Below are positions 17,220 to 26,454 of a stretch of DNA of 64,000 nucleotides, piece by piece; position 1 is the stretch's first letter, and the number at the start of each line of letters is the position of its first letter. The stretch is taken from NCBI RefSeq assembly GCF_018130065.1, contig NZ_JAFCME010000002.1:248001-312000 (forward strand). Direction: 5' to 3'. The stretch is from Bradyrhizobium sp. AUGA SZCCT0158. Its GTDB lineage: Bacteria; Pseudomonadota; Alphaproteobacteria; Rhizobiales; Xanthobacteraceae. The position numbers were made by a program, and so were the translations under genes. The notes under the pieces are model-generated. The model made no database searches. It had not been told where the DNA came from and worked only from the letters and a program-made list of their open reading frames with translations.

Positions 17220-17227
<8 letters not shown>
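16499..17227 (-). CDS. livF: Branched-chain-type ABC transporter ATP-binding protein LivF
   Basis: A 242-residue ATPase with Walker A GRNGMGKTTTIRS, Q-loop region, signature LSGGEQQMLAIGRALM and Walker B LLILDEATEGL. The family is the second cytoplasmic ATPase of LivFGHMK uptake systems. The ATG at 17227 overlaps the end of livG by eight bases, which supports coupled translation. With the adjacent gentisate genes the likely cargo is an aromatic or related organic acid rather than leucine. Confidence 0.94.
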
Positions 17228-17979
<752 letters not shown>

Positions 17980-17987
<8 letters not shown>

Positions 17988-18927
17988 GGTTAAACCTCCC
18001 GAGCAGGCCCATGATGCCGCCGCGCGCGAACAGCACGATCAAGAGCAGCAGCGGCCCCATGATCAGCGCCCAGTATTCGGTGAATTGCGACAGCAGTTCT
18101 TCCAGCAGCAGAAAGAAGATCGTACCGATGACAGGGCCGAACAGCGAGCCCATGCCGCCGAACACCACCATCACCATGAGCTCGCCGGAGCGGGTCCAGT
18201 ACATTCCGGCCGGGCTGACAAAGTCGGTATTGTTCGCCAGCAGCGCGCCGGCGAGGCCGCAGATGGTGCCGGAGATGACGAAGCAGACCAGCCGGTAGCG
18301 GTTGGCGTGGAAGCCGATCGCCTGCATGCGCTGCTCGTTGGAACGCACGCCCTGCACCACCAGGCCGAAGCGCGAATTGATGATCCGCCAGATCAGGTAG
18401 ATGCCGCCGAACAGGCAGGCCAGACAGAGATAATAGAACTGCACGCGGTTCGACAGGTCGATCAGGCCGCCGAAAGTGCTGCGCTTGTAGATGGTCAGGC
18501 CATCGTCGCCGCCGTAACGCGACATGCCCGAGGCGATGTAATAGGCCATCTGGGCAAAGGCGAGCGTGATCATGATGAAATAGACGCCGCGCGTGCGCAG
18601 ACTGAGCGCGCCGATCACGAGCGCGTACAGCGCCGACACGGCTAGCGCGACCGGCCACTGGATGAAGCCGGAGCCGATGCCTTCGAAGGCGAGGATACCG
18701 ACCGCATAGCCGCCGATGCCGAGATAGGCGGCATGGCCGAAGCTCATCATGCCGCCATAGCCCATGATGAGATTGAGGCTGGCCGCGGCCAGCGCGAAGA
18801 TGATGATGCGGGTGAACAGCGTCAGGATGAAGATGTTGCCGGTGAGCTGCGAATAGAGCGGCAGCACGACCAGTCCGGCAGCGACCAGCGCCACGACGAC
18901 GTTGCTTGTATTGAACTGTGATTTCAT
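17980..18927 (-). CDS. livM: Branched-chain-type ABC transporter permease LivM
   Basis: A 315-residue permease with about eight to nine hydrophobic segments and the LivM-typical stretches LNLIMGYGGMMSFGHAAYLG, SLRTRGVYFIMITLAFAQM and GGMGSLFGPVIGTIFF. It forms the membrane channel with LivH. Its ATG overlaps the livH stop by four bases (ATGA), indicating coupled translation. Confidence 0.94.
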
Positions 18928-19838
18928 CGCTTGGCGGCCGGAAACAGCCCCTCCGGCCGCACCACCAGCACGATCGCCATCAAAAGATAGATCAGCATCG
19001 AGGACAGCGCGGGTGCAGCGGTGGAAGCGGCGGCGGAGCTCAACACCATGCGCAGGAGATCAGGCAGGAAGGCACGGCCGAGCGTATCGATCATGCCGAC
19101 AAAGATCGCGGCGAGGAACGCGCCGCGGATCGAACCGATGCCGCCGATGACGATGATGACGAAGGCGAGGATGAGGATGTTCTCGCCCATGCCGATCTGC
19201 ACGGTGAGGATCGGCGCCTGCATCAGCCCGGCAAGGCCGGCGAGCGCCGCACCAAGCCCGAACACCAGCGTGAACAGCAGTTTGATGTTGATGCCGAGCG
19301 CGCCGATCATTTCGCGGTTGGAGGCGCCGGCGCGGATCAGCATGCCGATCTTGGTCCGCATCACGACGACATAAAGCAGCGCGGCGACCGCGAGCGCGAC
19401 GATGATGATCGAGAGCCGGTAGGCCGGATAGTACACGCCGGGGATGATCTGGACCGGCACGGTCAGCCAGGCCGGCAGCGGCAGCGCAAGGCCGGCCGGG
19501 CCCCAGATCAGCCGCACCGCGTCATTGAAAAACAGGATCAGCCCGAACGTCGCCAGCACCTGGTCGAGGTGGTCACGGCCGTAGAGATGCCTCAGCGCGA
19601 CAAACTCCAGCACGATCCCGAGCAGCAGCGTGGCGCCGAGCGCCAGCAGGACGCCGAGGATGAAGCTTCCGGTCCAGGCGGTGAACGTCGCGGCGAAATA
19701 GGCGCCCATCATGTAGAGCGAGCCGTGCGCCAGATTGACGAAGTCCATGATGCCGAACACCAGCGTCAGGCCGGCCGCCAGCAGGAACAGCAGCAGGCCG
19801 AACTGCAACCCGTTCAGCGATTGTTCGACAAGAACCAA
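18924..19838 (-). CDS. livH: Branched-chain-type ABC transporter permease LivH
   Basis: A 304-residue permease with LivH features: LTLVFGIMDFVNLAHGSLYM near the N-terminus and VIVIGGIGSIRGAFLAAIFV. The start is read as TTG at 19838, preceded by AGGGG at a good distance, and gives the typical N-terminus MVLVEQSLNGLQFG. It lies 123 bases after livK, with a hairpin between. Confidence 0.92.
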   Translation of the reverse strand: MVLVEQSLNGLQFGLLLFLLAAGLTLVFGIMDFVNLAHGSLYMMGAYFAATFTAWTGSFILGVLLALGATLLLGIVLEFVALRHLYGRDHLDQVLATFGLILFFNDAVRLIWGPAGLALPLPAWLTVPVQIIPGVYYPAYRLSIIIVALAVAALLYVVVMRTKIGMLIRAGASNREMIGALGINIKLLFTLVFGLGAALAGLAGLMQAPILTVQIGMGENILILAFVIIVIGGIGSIRGAFLAAIFVGMIDTLGRAFLPDLLRMVLSSAAASTAAPALSSMLIYLLMAIVLVVRPEGLFPAAKR

Positions 19839-19866
19839 GCTCGACCCCTAAAGCTCGAAACAAAAC

Positions 19867-19892
19867 AGCGGCAGCGCCGTTGCGCCGCCGCT
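19867..19892 (-). terminator. Hairpin between livK and livH
   Basis: On the minus strand AGCGGC pairs with GCCGCT around a GC-rich loop that can pair further, followed by GTTTTGTTT. It sits just past the end of livK and before livH. Such hairpins allow the binding protein to be made in excess over the permeases by partial termination or 3'-end protection. Confidence 0.55.
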
Positions 19893-19961
19893 ATTTTTAT
19901 TGGGCGATGATCTTCGCCGAAACACTCATACCTCGACAGATCATGTGCCGGAAGTACCCGA

Positions 19962-21134
19962 TCACTTCATCGGGCATTTATCATGGAAGCCGTCCTGGCT
20001 GTCCTTGACGATGGTGGCCACCGTCTTCAGCGCCAGCTGGCCATCGGCATCCTTGACCACGTCCTGCAGATAGAAGTTCTGGATCGGAATATGGTTCTTG
20101 CCGTATTTGAACGGACCGCGCACCGACTTGAAGTTGGCTTTCTCCATCTCGGCCTTCATCGCGTCCTTTTTCGTCACGTCGCCCTTGACCGCAACCACCG
20201 CGCTGTTGATCAGCTGCGCGGCATCATAGGATTGCGCGCCATAGAAGGTCGGGCGCAGGTTCGGATATTTCTTGCGATAGTCCTCGACGAACTTCTTGTT
20301 CTCGGGATTCGGCAGGTCGTTGACCCATTGCTGGGCGCCGGGAACGCCGAGCGCGTTCTCCTTCTGCAGCGGCAGCGACAATTCGTCGATGGTGAATGCC
20401 GTGTAGAGCGGGATCTGCGCCTTGATGCCGGCCTGCGCATACTGGTTGAGGAACTGCACGCCGGCAGCGCCCGGATAGAACACGAAGATCGACTCGGCCT
20501 TGGAGTTCTTGGCCTTGGTGAGTTCGGCGGAGAAGTCGAGCTGGCTCGGCCACACCGTGTATTCCTCGCCGACCACCTGGCCCTTGAACGTGCTCTTGAC
20601 GCCGGCCAGCATGTCCTTGCCGGCGGCATAGTTCGGGCCGATCAGGAACACCGACTTGACGCCCTTCTGGTTCATGTAGGTGCCCATCGCCTGCGGCGTC
20701 TGGTCGTTCTGCCAGGAGGTCGAGAACACGTAAGGCGAGCACAATTCGCCGGCGAGCTGCGAGGGACCGGCATTGGCCGAGATCAGGAAGGTTTTGGAAT
20801 CGACTGCGGTCTTCAGCGAGGCCAGCAGCACGTTCGACCAGATGTAGCCGACGATGAAATCGACCTTGTCGGACTGGATCAGCTTTTCGGTCTTCTGCTT
20901 GCCGACATCCGGCTTCTGGCCGTCGTCCTCATAGATCACCTCGACCGGCTTGCCGTCCATCTTGCGGCCCAGATGGTCGAGCGCCAGTTCGAACGAGTTG
21001 CGCATGTCGTTGCCGATCGCAGCCGTGGGGCCGCTGAAGGTCGAGACGAAACCGATCTTGATGCTGTCGGCGCCAAGCGCGGGCTGGGCCAGCGCCAGAG
21101 CCATTGCGCCCGCCAGCCAGAATGTCTTTTTCAT
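19962..21134 (-). CDS. livK: Branched-chain-type ABC transporter substrate-binding protein LivK
   Basis: A 390-residue periplasmic binding protein. The signal peptide is MKKTFWLAGAMALALAQPAL with cleavage after GADS or ALGA, then mature IKIGFVSTFSGPTAAIGNDM. Other landmarks are FLISANAGPSQLAGELCSPY and FLIGPNYAAGKDM. GGAGGGGAG directly upstream fixes the ATG at 21134. It heads the transporter operon. Proteins of this type in related bacteria bind aromatic acids as well as amino acids; the gentisate genes upstream favour an aromatic ligand. Confidence 0.92.
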   Translation of the reverse strand: MKKTFWLAGAMALALAQPALGADSIKIGFVSTFSGPTAAIGNDMRNSFELALDHLGRKMDGKPVEVIYEDDGQKPDVGKQKTEKLIQSDKVDFIVGYIWSNVLLASLKTAVDSKTFLISANAGPSQLAGELCSPYVFSTSWQNDQTPQAMGTYMNQKGVKSVFLIGPNYAAGKDMLAGVKSTFKGQVVGEEYTVWPSQLDFSAELTKAKNSKAESIFVFYPGAAGVQFLNQYAQAGIKAQIPLYTAFTIDELSLPLQKENALGVPGAQQWVNDLPNPENKKFVEDYRKKYPNLRPTFYGAQSYDAAQLINSAVVAVKGDVTKKDAMKAEMEKANFKSVRGPFKYGKNHIPIQNFYLQDVVKDADGQLALKTVATIVKDSQDGFHDKCPMK

Positions 21135-21343
21135 ATTCACTCCCCTCCTCATTATCTATTTTGTTACGCCAGCCAATGCGGCTGCCGTTCGAGGCCTGCG
21201 CCTTCGTATGATCCCGGTAAGCCCGGATATTTTGTGCGCGAAATCTCCGGCCCGCAGCAAGCACGAACCGAACGCTCCGATTAGAACCTTCGGCCCATAC
21301 CCCAGCGGCCTGCACCATAATTCGCAGACGGCGCCGAAGGCAA

Positions 21344-21371
21344 GAACTATAGTTCCGGTTGCCGGGGCAAC
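21344..21371. promoter_or_regulatory. livK promoter dyads: GAACTATAGTTC and GTTGCC-GG-GGCAAC
   Basis: Two perfect palindromes lie side by side, GAACTATAGTTC (21344-21355) and GTTGCCGGGGCAAC (21358-21371). On the minus strand they give a possible promoter TTGTTG, 16 bases, TATAGT, with the second dyad over the -35/spacer. The core TTGTTGCCNCGGCAAC recurs on the same strand at 31493-31508. The leader to livK would be about 200 bases. A repressor site is likely; the regulator is not known. Confidence 0.55.
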
Positions 21372-21427
21372 AAATGTCGCAGGCTCGGCCGCGGCACGAT
21401 CGGAAGAGACAGCGTGCGCCATCATGT

Positions 21428-22081
21428 TCATGGCGCCTGATCCGGTTGGGGCGCGGCGTTTCGTCGCCACTCCGCCCAGCTCGGCCGGTCGAGCTGGAAC
21501 AGATCGGTGCAGCGGGCGTACCAGCCGCTCCCGTGCATGCGGCCGATCAACTGCAGCGCAGGCGTATCGATATAGCAGCGCGCTTTGTCCTGAACCGCGG
21601 AATCTTCGACGTGCGCGCAGAGGATGCGGCCGATCACCGCCGTCTGGCGCGGTCCGGTCACCATCGAACTCAGCACCCGGCACTCGAAGGAAACCGGGGA
21701 CTCCGCAATGCGCGGCGGCCGTATCGCATGTGACGGGGCGGCGGTGAGGCCCGCCAGCGCGAGTTCATCGACATCAGACGGCGCATCGATGCAGGTGACA
21801 TTCATGGCCGCGGCGTTCTGTTCGGACACGAGGTTCACCACGAACTCTCCGGTCGCGAGAATATTCGTCGCGGTATCCTTGAAGCGCCCCGGCCCGGCGA
21901 GCAGCCCGATCGCCAGCGTCGGCGGCTCGTGCCCCAACACGTTGAAGAAGCTGTAGGGAGCTGCATTAACGACGCCATCTTCGGAAAGTGTCGTCACCCA
22001 GGCGATTGGCCGCGGGGTCACCGTCGCCGTCAATATCTTGTAGCGTTGTTGAGCCTCCAGCGTCTCCATGTCGAACAACAT
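21428..22081 (-). CDS. Flavin reductase-like FMN-binding protein
   Basis: A 217-residue member of the flavin reductase domain family (split-barrel FMN fold). Typical stretches are TVTPRPIAWVTTLSEDGVVN, NAAPYSFFNVLGHEPPTLAI and TGEFVVNLVSE. Such proteins supply reduced flavin to monooxygenases or bind FMN in other roles. It is 15 bases downstream of the FAH-family hydrolase and third in the gentisate operon. A hydroxylase making gentisate may be its partner but none is present here. Confidence 0.88.
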   Translation of the reverse strand: MLFDMETLEAQQRYKILTATVTPRPIAWVTTLSEDGVVNAAPYSFFNVLGHEPPTLAIGLLAGPGRFKDTATNILATGEFVVNLVSEQNAAAMNVTCIDAPSDVDELALAGLTAAPSHAIRPPRIAESPVSFECRVLSSMVTGPRQTAVIGRILCAHVEDSAVQDKARCYIDTPALQLIGRMHGSGWYARCTDLFQLDRPSWAEWRRNAAPQPDQAP

Positions 22082-22096
22082 CGCCGGCCCCCGCGC

Positions 22097-23008
22097 TCAG
22101 ACCGCCACGACCGGATGACGCAGCCGGCCGATGCCGGCCACTTCCGCCTCCACGACGTCGCCAGGCCACAGCCATTCCTGCGGTGTCCGCCCCGCGCCCA
22201 CGCCATCGGGCGTGCCGGTCGCGATGATGTCGCCCGGTTCGAGCGTGATCGCCGCCGAAATGTCCGATATCAGCAGCGGCACCTTGAACAGCATGTGGCG
22301 GGTGTTGGAGCGCTGCTTCTCGACGCCGTTCACGGTGAGCCAGAGATCGAGCGCGTGCGGATCGCCGATTTCATCTGCCGTCACGATGCACGGACCGAAC
22401 GGCGCATAGGTGTCCTGGCCCTTGGAATAGATCCACTGCCCGGCGCGGCGGTTGTCGCGGGCGCTGACGTCGATCATCACGCTGTAGCCGAAAACGAAAT
22501 CGAGGGCCTGCGCTTCCGATATCCGGCGCGCCGTTCGGCCCATCACGACGGCAAGCTCGACTTCCCAGTCGAGTTGCCGCGTGATGGTCCTGTTGTGCTC
22601 GATGGCCTCATTGGGCCCGATCACGCTGGTCGGAGGCTTTGAAAAGATGATCGGCTGCTTCGGCAATTCCTTCGCGGTGTCCAGAGCCCGCGACGATTCC
22701 GCGACGTGCTCGACATAGTTCAGCCCGATCCCGAAGATGTTCTTCCGCGGCCGCGGGATCGGCGCCAGCAGCTTGACATTGGCAAGCGGCAGCGCCGCGC
22801 CTACCGGCCAATGGCTTGCGCGATCGCTTAAAATCTTCTTCAGCGCCAGCGTCGCCGGCGGCCCGAGATCAATCAGATCGAGCATCGAGGATGGCAGCGC
22901 GACACCTGCATGCGCGCCGATCCGCTCGACGTCCACAACCAGGTCATCGACGATGGCACCGAGGCGGGCCGCCGCCTCGATGTTGGCGCGGTAGGTAACA
23001 AGACGCAT
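22097..23008 (-). CDS. Fumarylacetoacetate hydrolase family protein, probable fumarylpyruvate hydrolase
   Basis: A 303-residue FAH-fold hydrolase. IFGIGLNYVEHVAESSR opens the catalytic domain, with metal ligands in DWEVELAVVMG (ExE) and in the segment VMIDVSARDN; TGTPDGVGAG is near the C-terminus. In gentisate pathways this family cleaves fumarylpyruvate or maleylpyruvate to pyruvate plus a dicarboxylic acid. It lies 11 bases after the gentisate-type dioxygenase, giving the two consecutive steps. Related 2-hydroxymuconate-type substrates cannot be excluded. Confidence 0.88.
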   Translation of the reverse strand: MRLVTYRANIEAAARLGAIVDDLVVDVERIGAHAGVALPSSMLDLIDLGPPATLALKKILSDRASHWPVGAALPLANVKLLAPIPRPRKNIFGIGLNYVEHVAESSRALDTAKELPKQPIIFSKPPTSVIGPNEAIEHNRTITRQLDWEVELAVVMGRTARRISEAQALDFVFGYSVMIDVSARDNRRAGQWIYSKGQDTYAPFGPCIVTADEIGDPHALDLWLTVNGVEKQRSNTRHMLFKVPLLISDISAAITLEPGDIIATGTPDGVGAGRTPQEWLWPGDVVEAEVAGIGRLRHPVVAV

Positions 23009-23019
23009 GGTTGGATCCC

Positions 23020-24147
23020 CTAAGATGTCAGCGGCTGCCGGCCCTGATTGTCGCCATAGGCTTCCTCGCGATACAGGCCGAGGGCGTGCATCACAGGCAG
23101 ATCGTTGAAGGTGAACAGGCAGGCGTCGTCGCTGCCAGATCCGTTGACATGCTCATGCCAGGACCAGGACGGCACACAGAAGATGTCGCGCTCCTTCCAG
23201 TCGAAGCGCTTGCCGTCGATGATCGAGTGACCGCTTCCCTTTGCGACCTGGTAGATGAAGCTGCCGGTGTGACGATGAGCCTTGGTGGCCTCGCCGGGCC
23301 GAAGCATCTGCATCGACGCACCGATCGTCTGCATCACCGGACCGCCGGTGACGGGATTGACGTAGTTCATCAGCACGCCGTCATAGAGCGAGCCGTCGGA
23401 GGCCTTGCCGTAGCGCTGCAGCGCCTCGTAGGTCGGCCCCCACTCGTATTTCAGGAGCGGTGAATATCCGCGCGTCCATTCCGCGCCCGCAGGACGCAAG
23501 CCGGGATTGCCCCAGGCATGCGTCATGTCGTCGACGGGATAACCAACCTCCTGCTGCATCTTCGGATGCACCGCGTAGAAATTGGCTTCGAGCGTGTTCA
23601 CGAGCGGGATGTCGAGACCATCCTGCCAGATGCACGGCGTGCCGTCGCTGGAGACACCATGCTCGTGCCACGTGCCATTGGGGGTCAGGACGAAATCGTT
23701 GGCACCGAGCGTGAGCTTGTGGCCGTCGACAATGGTGTAGGCGCCCTCGCCTTCCATGATGAAGCGCAGCGCCGAGGCCGAATGGGCATGGGCGGAGGCG
23801 ACCTCGCCGGGGTGCATCACCTGCAGACCGGAATACAGCCAGCCCACGGCGGCGGCATAATCACGGCGACCGGGATTGTTCAGATAGATGACGCGGCGGC
23901 CGGCCTTTTCGGGAGACACCAGTTCGACGGACCGCAGCACATGCCGGCGCAGGTCCTCATAGCGCCAGAGCACGGGGACGGATGACGATTTCGGCTGCCA
24001 GGGCTCGATCTTGTTGGCGACCGTCCACAGCGCACCCGCGTCCAGATTTTCCAGCTCGTCGTAATAGGCGAGCAGCTCCGGGGTGTCCTCGACATTGGCG
24101 CGCCCGGCGACGTCTTCCCGGTGGTTTTCGCGGCGTCCTGTTGCCAT
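23020..24147 (-). CDS. Gentisate 1,2-dioxygenase-like bicupin
   Basis: A 375-residue double-cupin dioxygenase. The N-terminal cupin has SAHAHSASALRFIMEGEGAY (iron-binding His-x-His and Glu region) and the C-terminal cupin has KAHRHTGSFIYQVAKGSGHS. The length fits gentisate, salicylate or 1-hydroxy-2-naphthoate dioxygenases, which cleave the ring between the carboxyl-bearing carbon and the neighbouring hydroxylated carbon. The ATG at 24147 has AGGGAGAG in front; the long open frame upstream of it overlaps the divergent regulator and is not used. The FAH hydrolase follows directly, which favours gentisate or a close analogue. Confidence 0.9.
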   Translation of the reverse strand: MATGRRENHREDVAGRANVEDTPELLAYYDELENLDAGALWTVANKIEPWQPKSSSVPVLWRYEDLRRHVLRSVELVSPEKAGRRVIYLNNPGRRDYAAAVGWLYSGLQVMHPGEVASAHAHSASALRFIMEGEGAYTIVDGHKLTLGANDFVLTPNGTWHEHGVSSDGTPCIWQDGLDIPLVNTLEANFYAVHPKMQQEVGYPVDDMTHAWGNPGLRPAGAEWTRGYSPLLKYEWGPTYEALQRYGKASDGSLYDGVLMNYVNPVTGGPVMQTIGASMQMLRPGEATKAHRHTGSFIYQVAKGSGHSIIDGKRFDWKERDIFCVPSWSWHEHVNGSGSDDACLFTFNDLPVMHALGLYREEAYGDNQGRQPLTS

Positions 24148-24231
24148 TTCGCTCTCCCTGGGTTGCCAATCATATAAAATGAGATATATCTTCGAAGCAA
24201 TAGAAAATTTTCGAAAGAAATCGAATCCGTA
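24148..24231. promoter_or_regulatory. Divergent dioxygenase/GntR promoter with AT-rich palindromes
   Basis: This 84-base AT-rich spacer contains the perfect palindrome AGATATATCT (24182-24191) and GAAAATTTTC (24203-24212). Both could be GntR operators and their position would let one bound dimer affect both promoters. Confidence 0.5.
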
Positions 24232-24990
24232 ATGGTGGCCGCGAAAGCAGGAAAAATGGCCGGCGTGGCAGGCGACCGCCGGATCGTCAGCGAAGGAGCT
24301 GGCGAGCCCGGAACATTGAGCGAGGTGGCCTATCAGCGTCTGCGCACCGATATCGTCTCCGGTGTGCTCGGCGCGGGCAAGCCGCTGCGGCTCGAAGCGC
24401 TGAAGCAGCGTTATGGCCTGAGCTTCTCGCCGCTGCGCGAGGCGTTGATGCGGCTGCAGTCCGAGCGTCTGGTGTTCTCGACGGCGCTGCGCGGCTTTTC
24501 CGTCGCGCCGCTGTCGCGCGAGGAAATGAAGGACGCGACGGAAACCCGCATCCTGATCGAATCCGAAGCGCTGCGCCGATCGATGCGGGACGGCGACGAT
24601 GACTGGGAAGCCGGCATCGTGGCCGCCTTCCATGCGCTCAGCCTGCAAGCCGAACGGCAGTTGCGCCTCTCCGGCGAGGTGGACGCCGTCGACATGCATG
24701 CGATGGACGAGCGGCACTATCAATTCCATCGGGCGCTGATCGCCCATTGCCGGTCGCCGCGGCTGCTCGACCTGGCAGACCAGCTCTATGTCGAAACCCA
24801 GCGCTACCGGCTGCCATGCCTGGTCGGCCCGGTGGCGGGAACGCCGGCGCGCGACGTTGCCGCCGAACATCAGCAAATCATGGACGCCGCGCTACGCCGC
24901 AGCGAAGATGCCGTGCGTTACCTGGCCGAGCATTACCGGCGAACCGCAGACATCATCGAGGCGTCGACCGTGTGGCCGTCGTCAGCGTAA
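24232..24990 (+). CDS. GntR-family regulator (FadR/FCD type) of the gentisate operon
   Basis: A 252-residue regulator. The N-terminal winged helix-turn-helix spans about residues 28-95 (VAYQRLRTDIVSGVLGAG, LSFSPLREALMRLQSERL). The helical FCD ligand-binding domain follows with the metal-site pattern ETRILIESEALRR, HYQFHRALIAHC and EHQQIMDAALRR. Divergent from the dioxygenase, so a substrate-responsive repressor is likely. The start is a little uncertain because no clear ribosome-binding site is seen at 24232. Confidence 0.9.
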   Translation: MVAAKAGKMAGVAGDRRIVSEGAGEPGTLSEVAYQRLRTDIVSGVLGAGKPLRLEALKQRYGLSFSPLREALMRLQSERLVFSTALRGFSVAPLSREEMKDATETRILIESEALRRSMRDGDDDWEAGIVAAFHALSLQAERQLRLSGEVDAVDMHAMDERHYQFHRALIAHCRSPRLLDLADQLYVETQRYRLPCLVGPVAGTPARDVAAEHQQIMDAALRRSEDAVRYLAEHYRRTADIIEASTVWPSSA

Positions 24991-24997
24991 CGGTTGT

Positions 24998-25915
24998 TCA
25001 AACCAGATATTCAGCCCCATCGATGACGTAAGGCGCGTGGCGGAAATCCCTGATGGTGGCGACCTTGTCGGCCGACCAGTTCAGCAGCATGAAGTATTTC
25101 AGCTTCGAGTTGGGCTCGTTCGGATCGAACACCAGAACCGCCGGTTGCCCCTCCACCAGGCCAGGCACCAGATGCCAATCGCTGACTTTGGAATAGTTGC
25201 CGAAATAACGCGACACTTCGGCCTTGCCGGTCATGCGGGTCTTGTTGACGAGATCGAGCCGCACGTCGTCTGATATCATGGCGCGGATGGCGTCGAAATC
25301 CCGCGCGTTGAAATGGGCAACATAAGCGCCGAGCCGCTTGCGATCGGCGTCGGACAATTTCGGCTGCGGCGCATCGTCAGGCTCATCGGCATATTTTCGA
25401 AGTTGTGCGCGGCCGCGAACCAGCGCGGCCTTGGCCGCGGCAAGGCTCACATCCATGACAGCGCAGATTTCCGCCAGCGAATATCCGAGCACATCCATCA
25501 GGATCACGGATGAGCGTTGCGTCACATTGAGGCGCATGAAGGTGCGCAGACTGGCGTTCGCGATCTGGCGGCTTGTCACGGCATCGAGCTGGTCGGCCAT
25601 CATCTCCGCCTCCTCCCCCGAAAAAAGCGCCTCCTGGCGCTTGCGCCTACGCAAAAAGTCCAGCGCGGTGTTGTGTGCAATCCGGAACAGCCAACCCTCG
25701 GGATTGCCGCTGGACAACGCTCTAGTGGCTGACAAGGCTTCCACCGCCTTGATCAGCGCGTCCTGCAGTACGTCCTCGCCGTCGATCACCGAACCCACCA
25801 TGCGCGCGCAATAGCGATGCAGTTTTGGCCGCAGCGCGACCAGAAGCGCATCGATATCCGTCGCGGCTGGCGAGGCTTCAGATATCTCTGTCATTCGCGC
25901 TTCCGAAGAGCTCAT
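24998..25915 (-). CDS. ECF sigma factor with C-terminal SnoaL-like domain (ECF41/SigJ type)
   Basis: A 305-residue RNA polymerase sigma-70-like factor. Region 2 lies about residues 25-95 (LRPKLHRYCARMVGSVIDGE, NPEGWLFRIAHNTALDFLRR) and region 4 about 125-175 (RSSVILMDVLGYSLAEICAV). Residues about 190-300 form a SnoaL-like extension, which in this ECF group replaces a separate anti-sigma factor and tunes activity. Its ATG overlaps the stop of the upstream gene (ATGA), so the partner protein belongs to the same system. Confidence 0.9.
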   Translation of the reverse strand: MSSSEARMTEISEASPAATDIDALLVALRPKLHRYCARMVGSVIDGEDVLQDALIKAVEALSATRALSSGNPEGWLFRIAHNTALDFLRRRKRQEALFSGEEAEMMADQLDAVTSRQIANASLRTFMRLNVTQRSSVILMDVLGYSLAEICAVMDVSLAAAKAALVRGRAQLRKYADEPDDAPQPKLSDADRKRLGAYVAHFNARDFDAIRAMISDDVRLDLVNKTRMTGKAEVSRYFGNYSKVSDWHLVPGLVEGQPAVLVFDPNEPNSKLKYFMLLNWSADKVATIRDFRHAPYVIDGAEYLV

Positions 25916-26220
25916 ATCTCGCCCAGCATCCGATAATTGCCGACGATGGTAACGGCGCGCGCCAGCGGCGGTTCAGCGCAACGCTCCCGAATACCACTCT
26001 GGAAGGCGGCAAACGATGCCAGTTTGGGCAACGCGCTGGCGCCATCATCGGCCGTGGTCTCAACGAAATGGATGAACGTATCGTCTTCCAGCCGCAGCGA
26101 GAGATAACGGACGCCCTCCGGCTGCAGCGCCTTCAGTTCGGCAAACACCGCGGCGACCAGTTCGGCGTTCTTCTCGGTCATTTCAGGTTTTGTTTTATAC
26201 CTGATCAGGGTCCGTTTCAT
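25912..26220 (-). CDS. Small dimeric alpha/beta-barrel-like protein coupled to the ECF sigma factor
   Basis: A 102-residue protein starting MKRTLIRYKTKPEMTEKNAE and continuing VYAFAEL-like helices; the part YLSLRLEDDTFIHFVET resembles the antibiotic-biosynthesis-monooxygenase/dimeric alpha-beta barrel fold. GGAG six bases upstream fixes the ATG at 26220; the longer open frame is not needed. Genes of the ECF41 type are usually next to small carboxymuconolactone-decarboxylase, oxidoreductase or epimerase partners that are also their targets; here this protein fills that place. Its function is unknown. Confidence 0.78.
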   Translation of the reverse strand: MKRTLIRYKTKPEMTEKNAELVAAVFAELKALQPEGVRYLSLRLEDDTFIHFVETTADDGASALPKLASFAAFQSGIRERCAEPPLARAVTIVGNYRMLGEI

Positions 26221-26454
26221 GTGCTTCTCCATGGCGTGGGTGCTGCAGAACCTGGCAGCTCGACCCAAGGACGTCTGGCGGTGGGCAAAGGATGCAGGCT
26301 CGAAAAGAATATTTTCGGCCATGTGTTTCATCCCTCACGATGCGCTTTCGCTATCGGTCGATTGGCAAACACGGCTTGAAGCTTCTCTTGGAAGCAGTGC
26401 ACAAATAACTACATAATGAGGGCACGGAGACATCTCGAACCGAGGCCGGATTCC

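Noticed and set aside
18918..19910. Plus-strand frame of 330 codons over livH
   Set aside because: It is rich in Asp, Gln and Arg as expected for the antisense of a hydrophobic permease; livH is the real gene.
24148..24876. Upstream open extension of the gentisate-type dioxygenase
   Set aside because: It runs through the divergent promoter and antisense to the GntR gene; the ATG at 24147 has a proper ribosome-binding site and the family-typical length.
26416..26454. Longer N-terminus for the NDH-2-like gene
   Set aside because: The extra 13 residues lack a ribosome-binding site and precede the usual start of the Rossmann domain.
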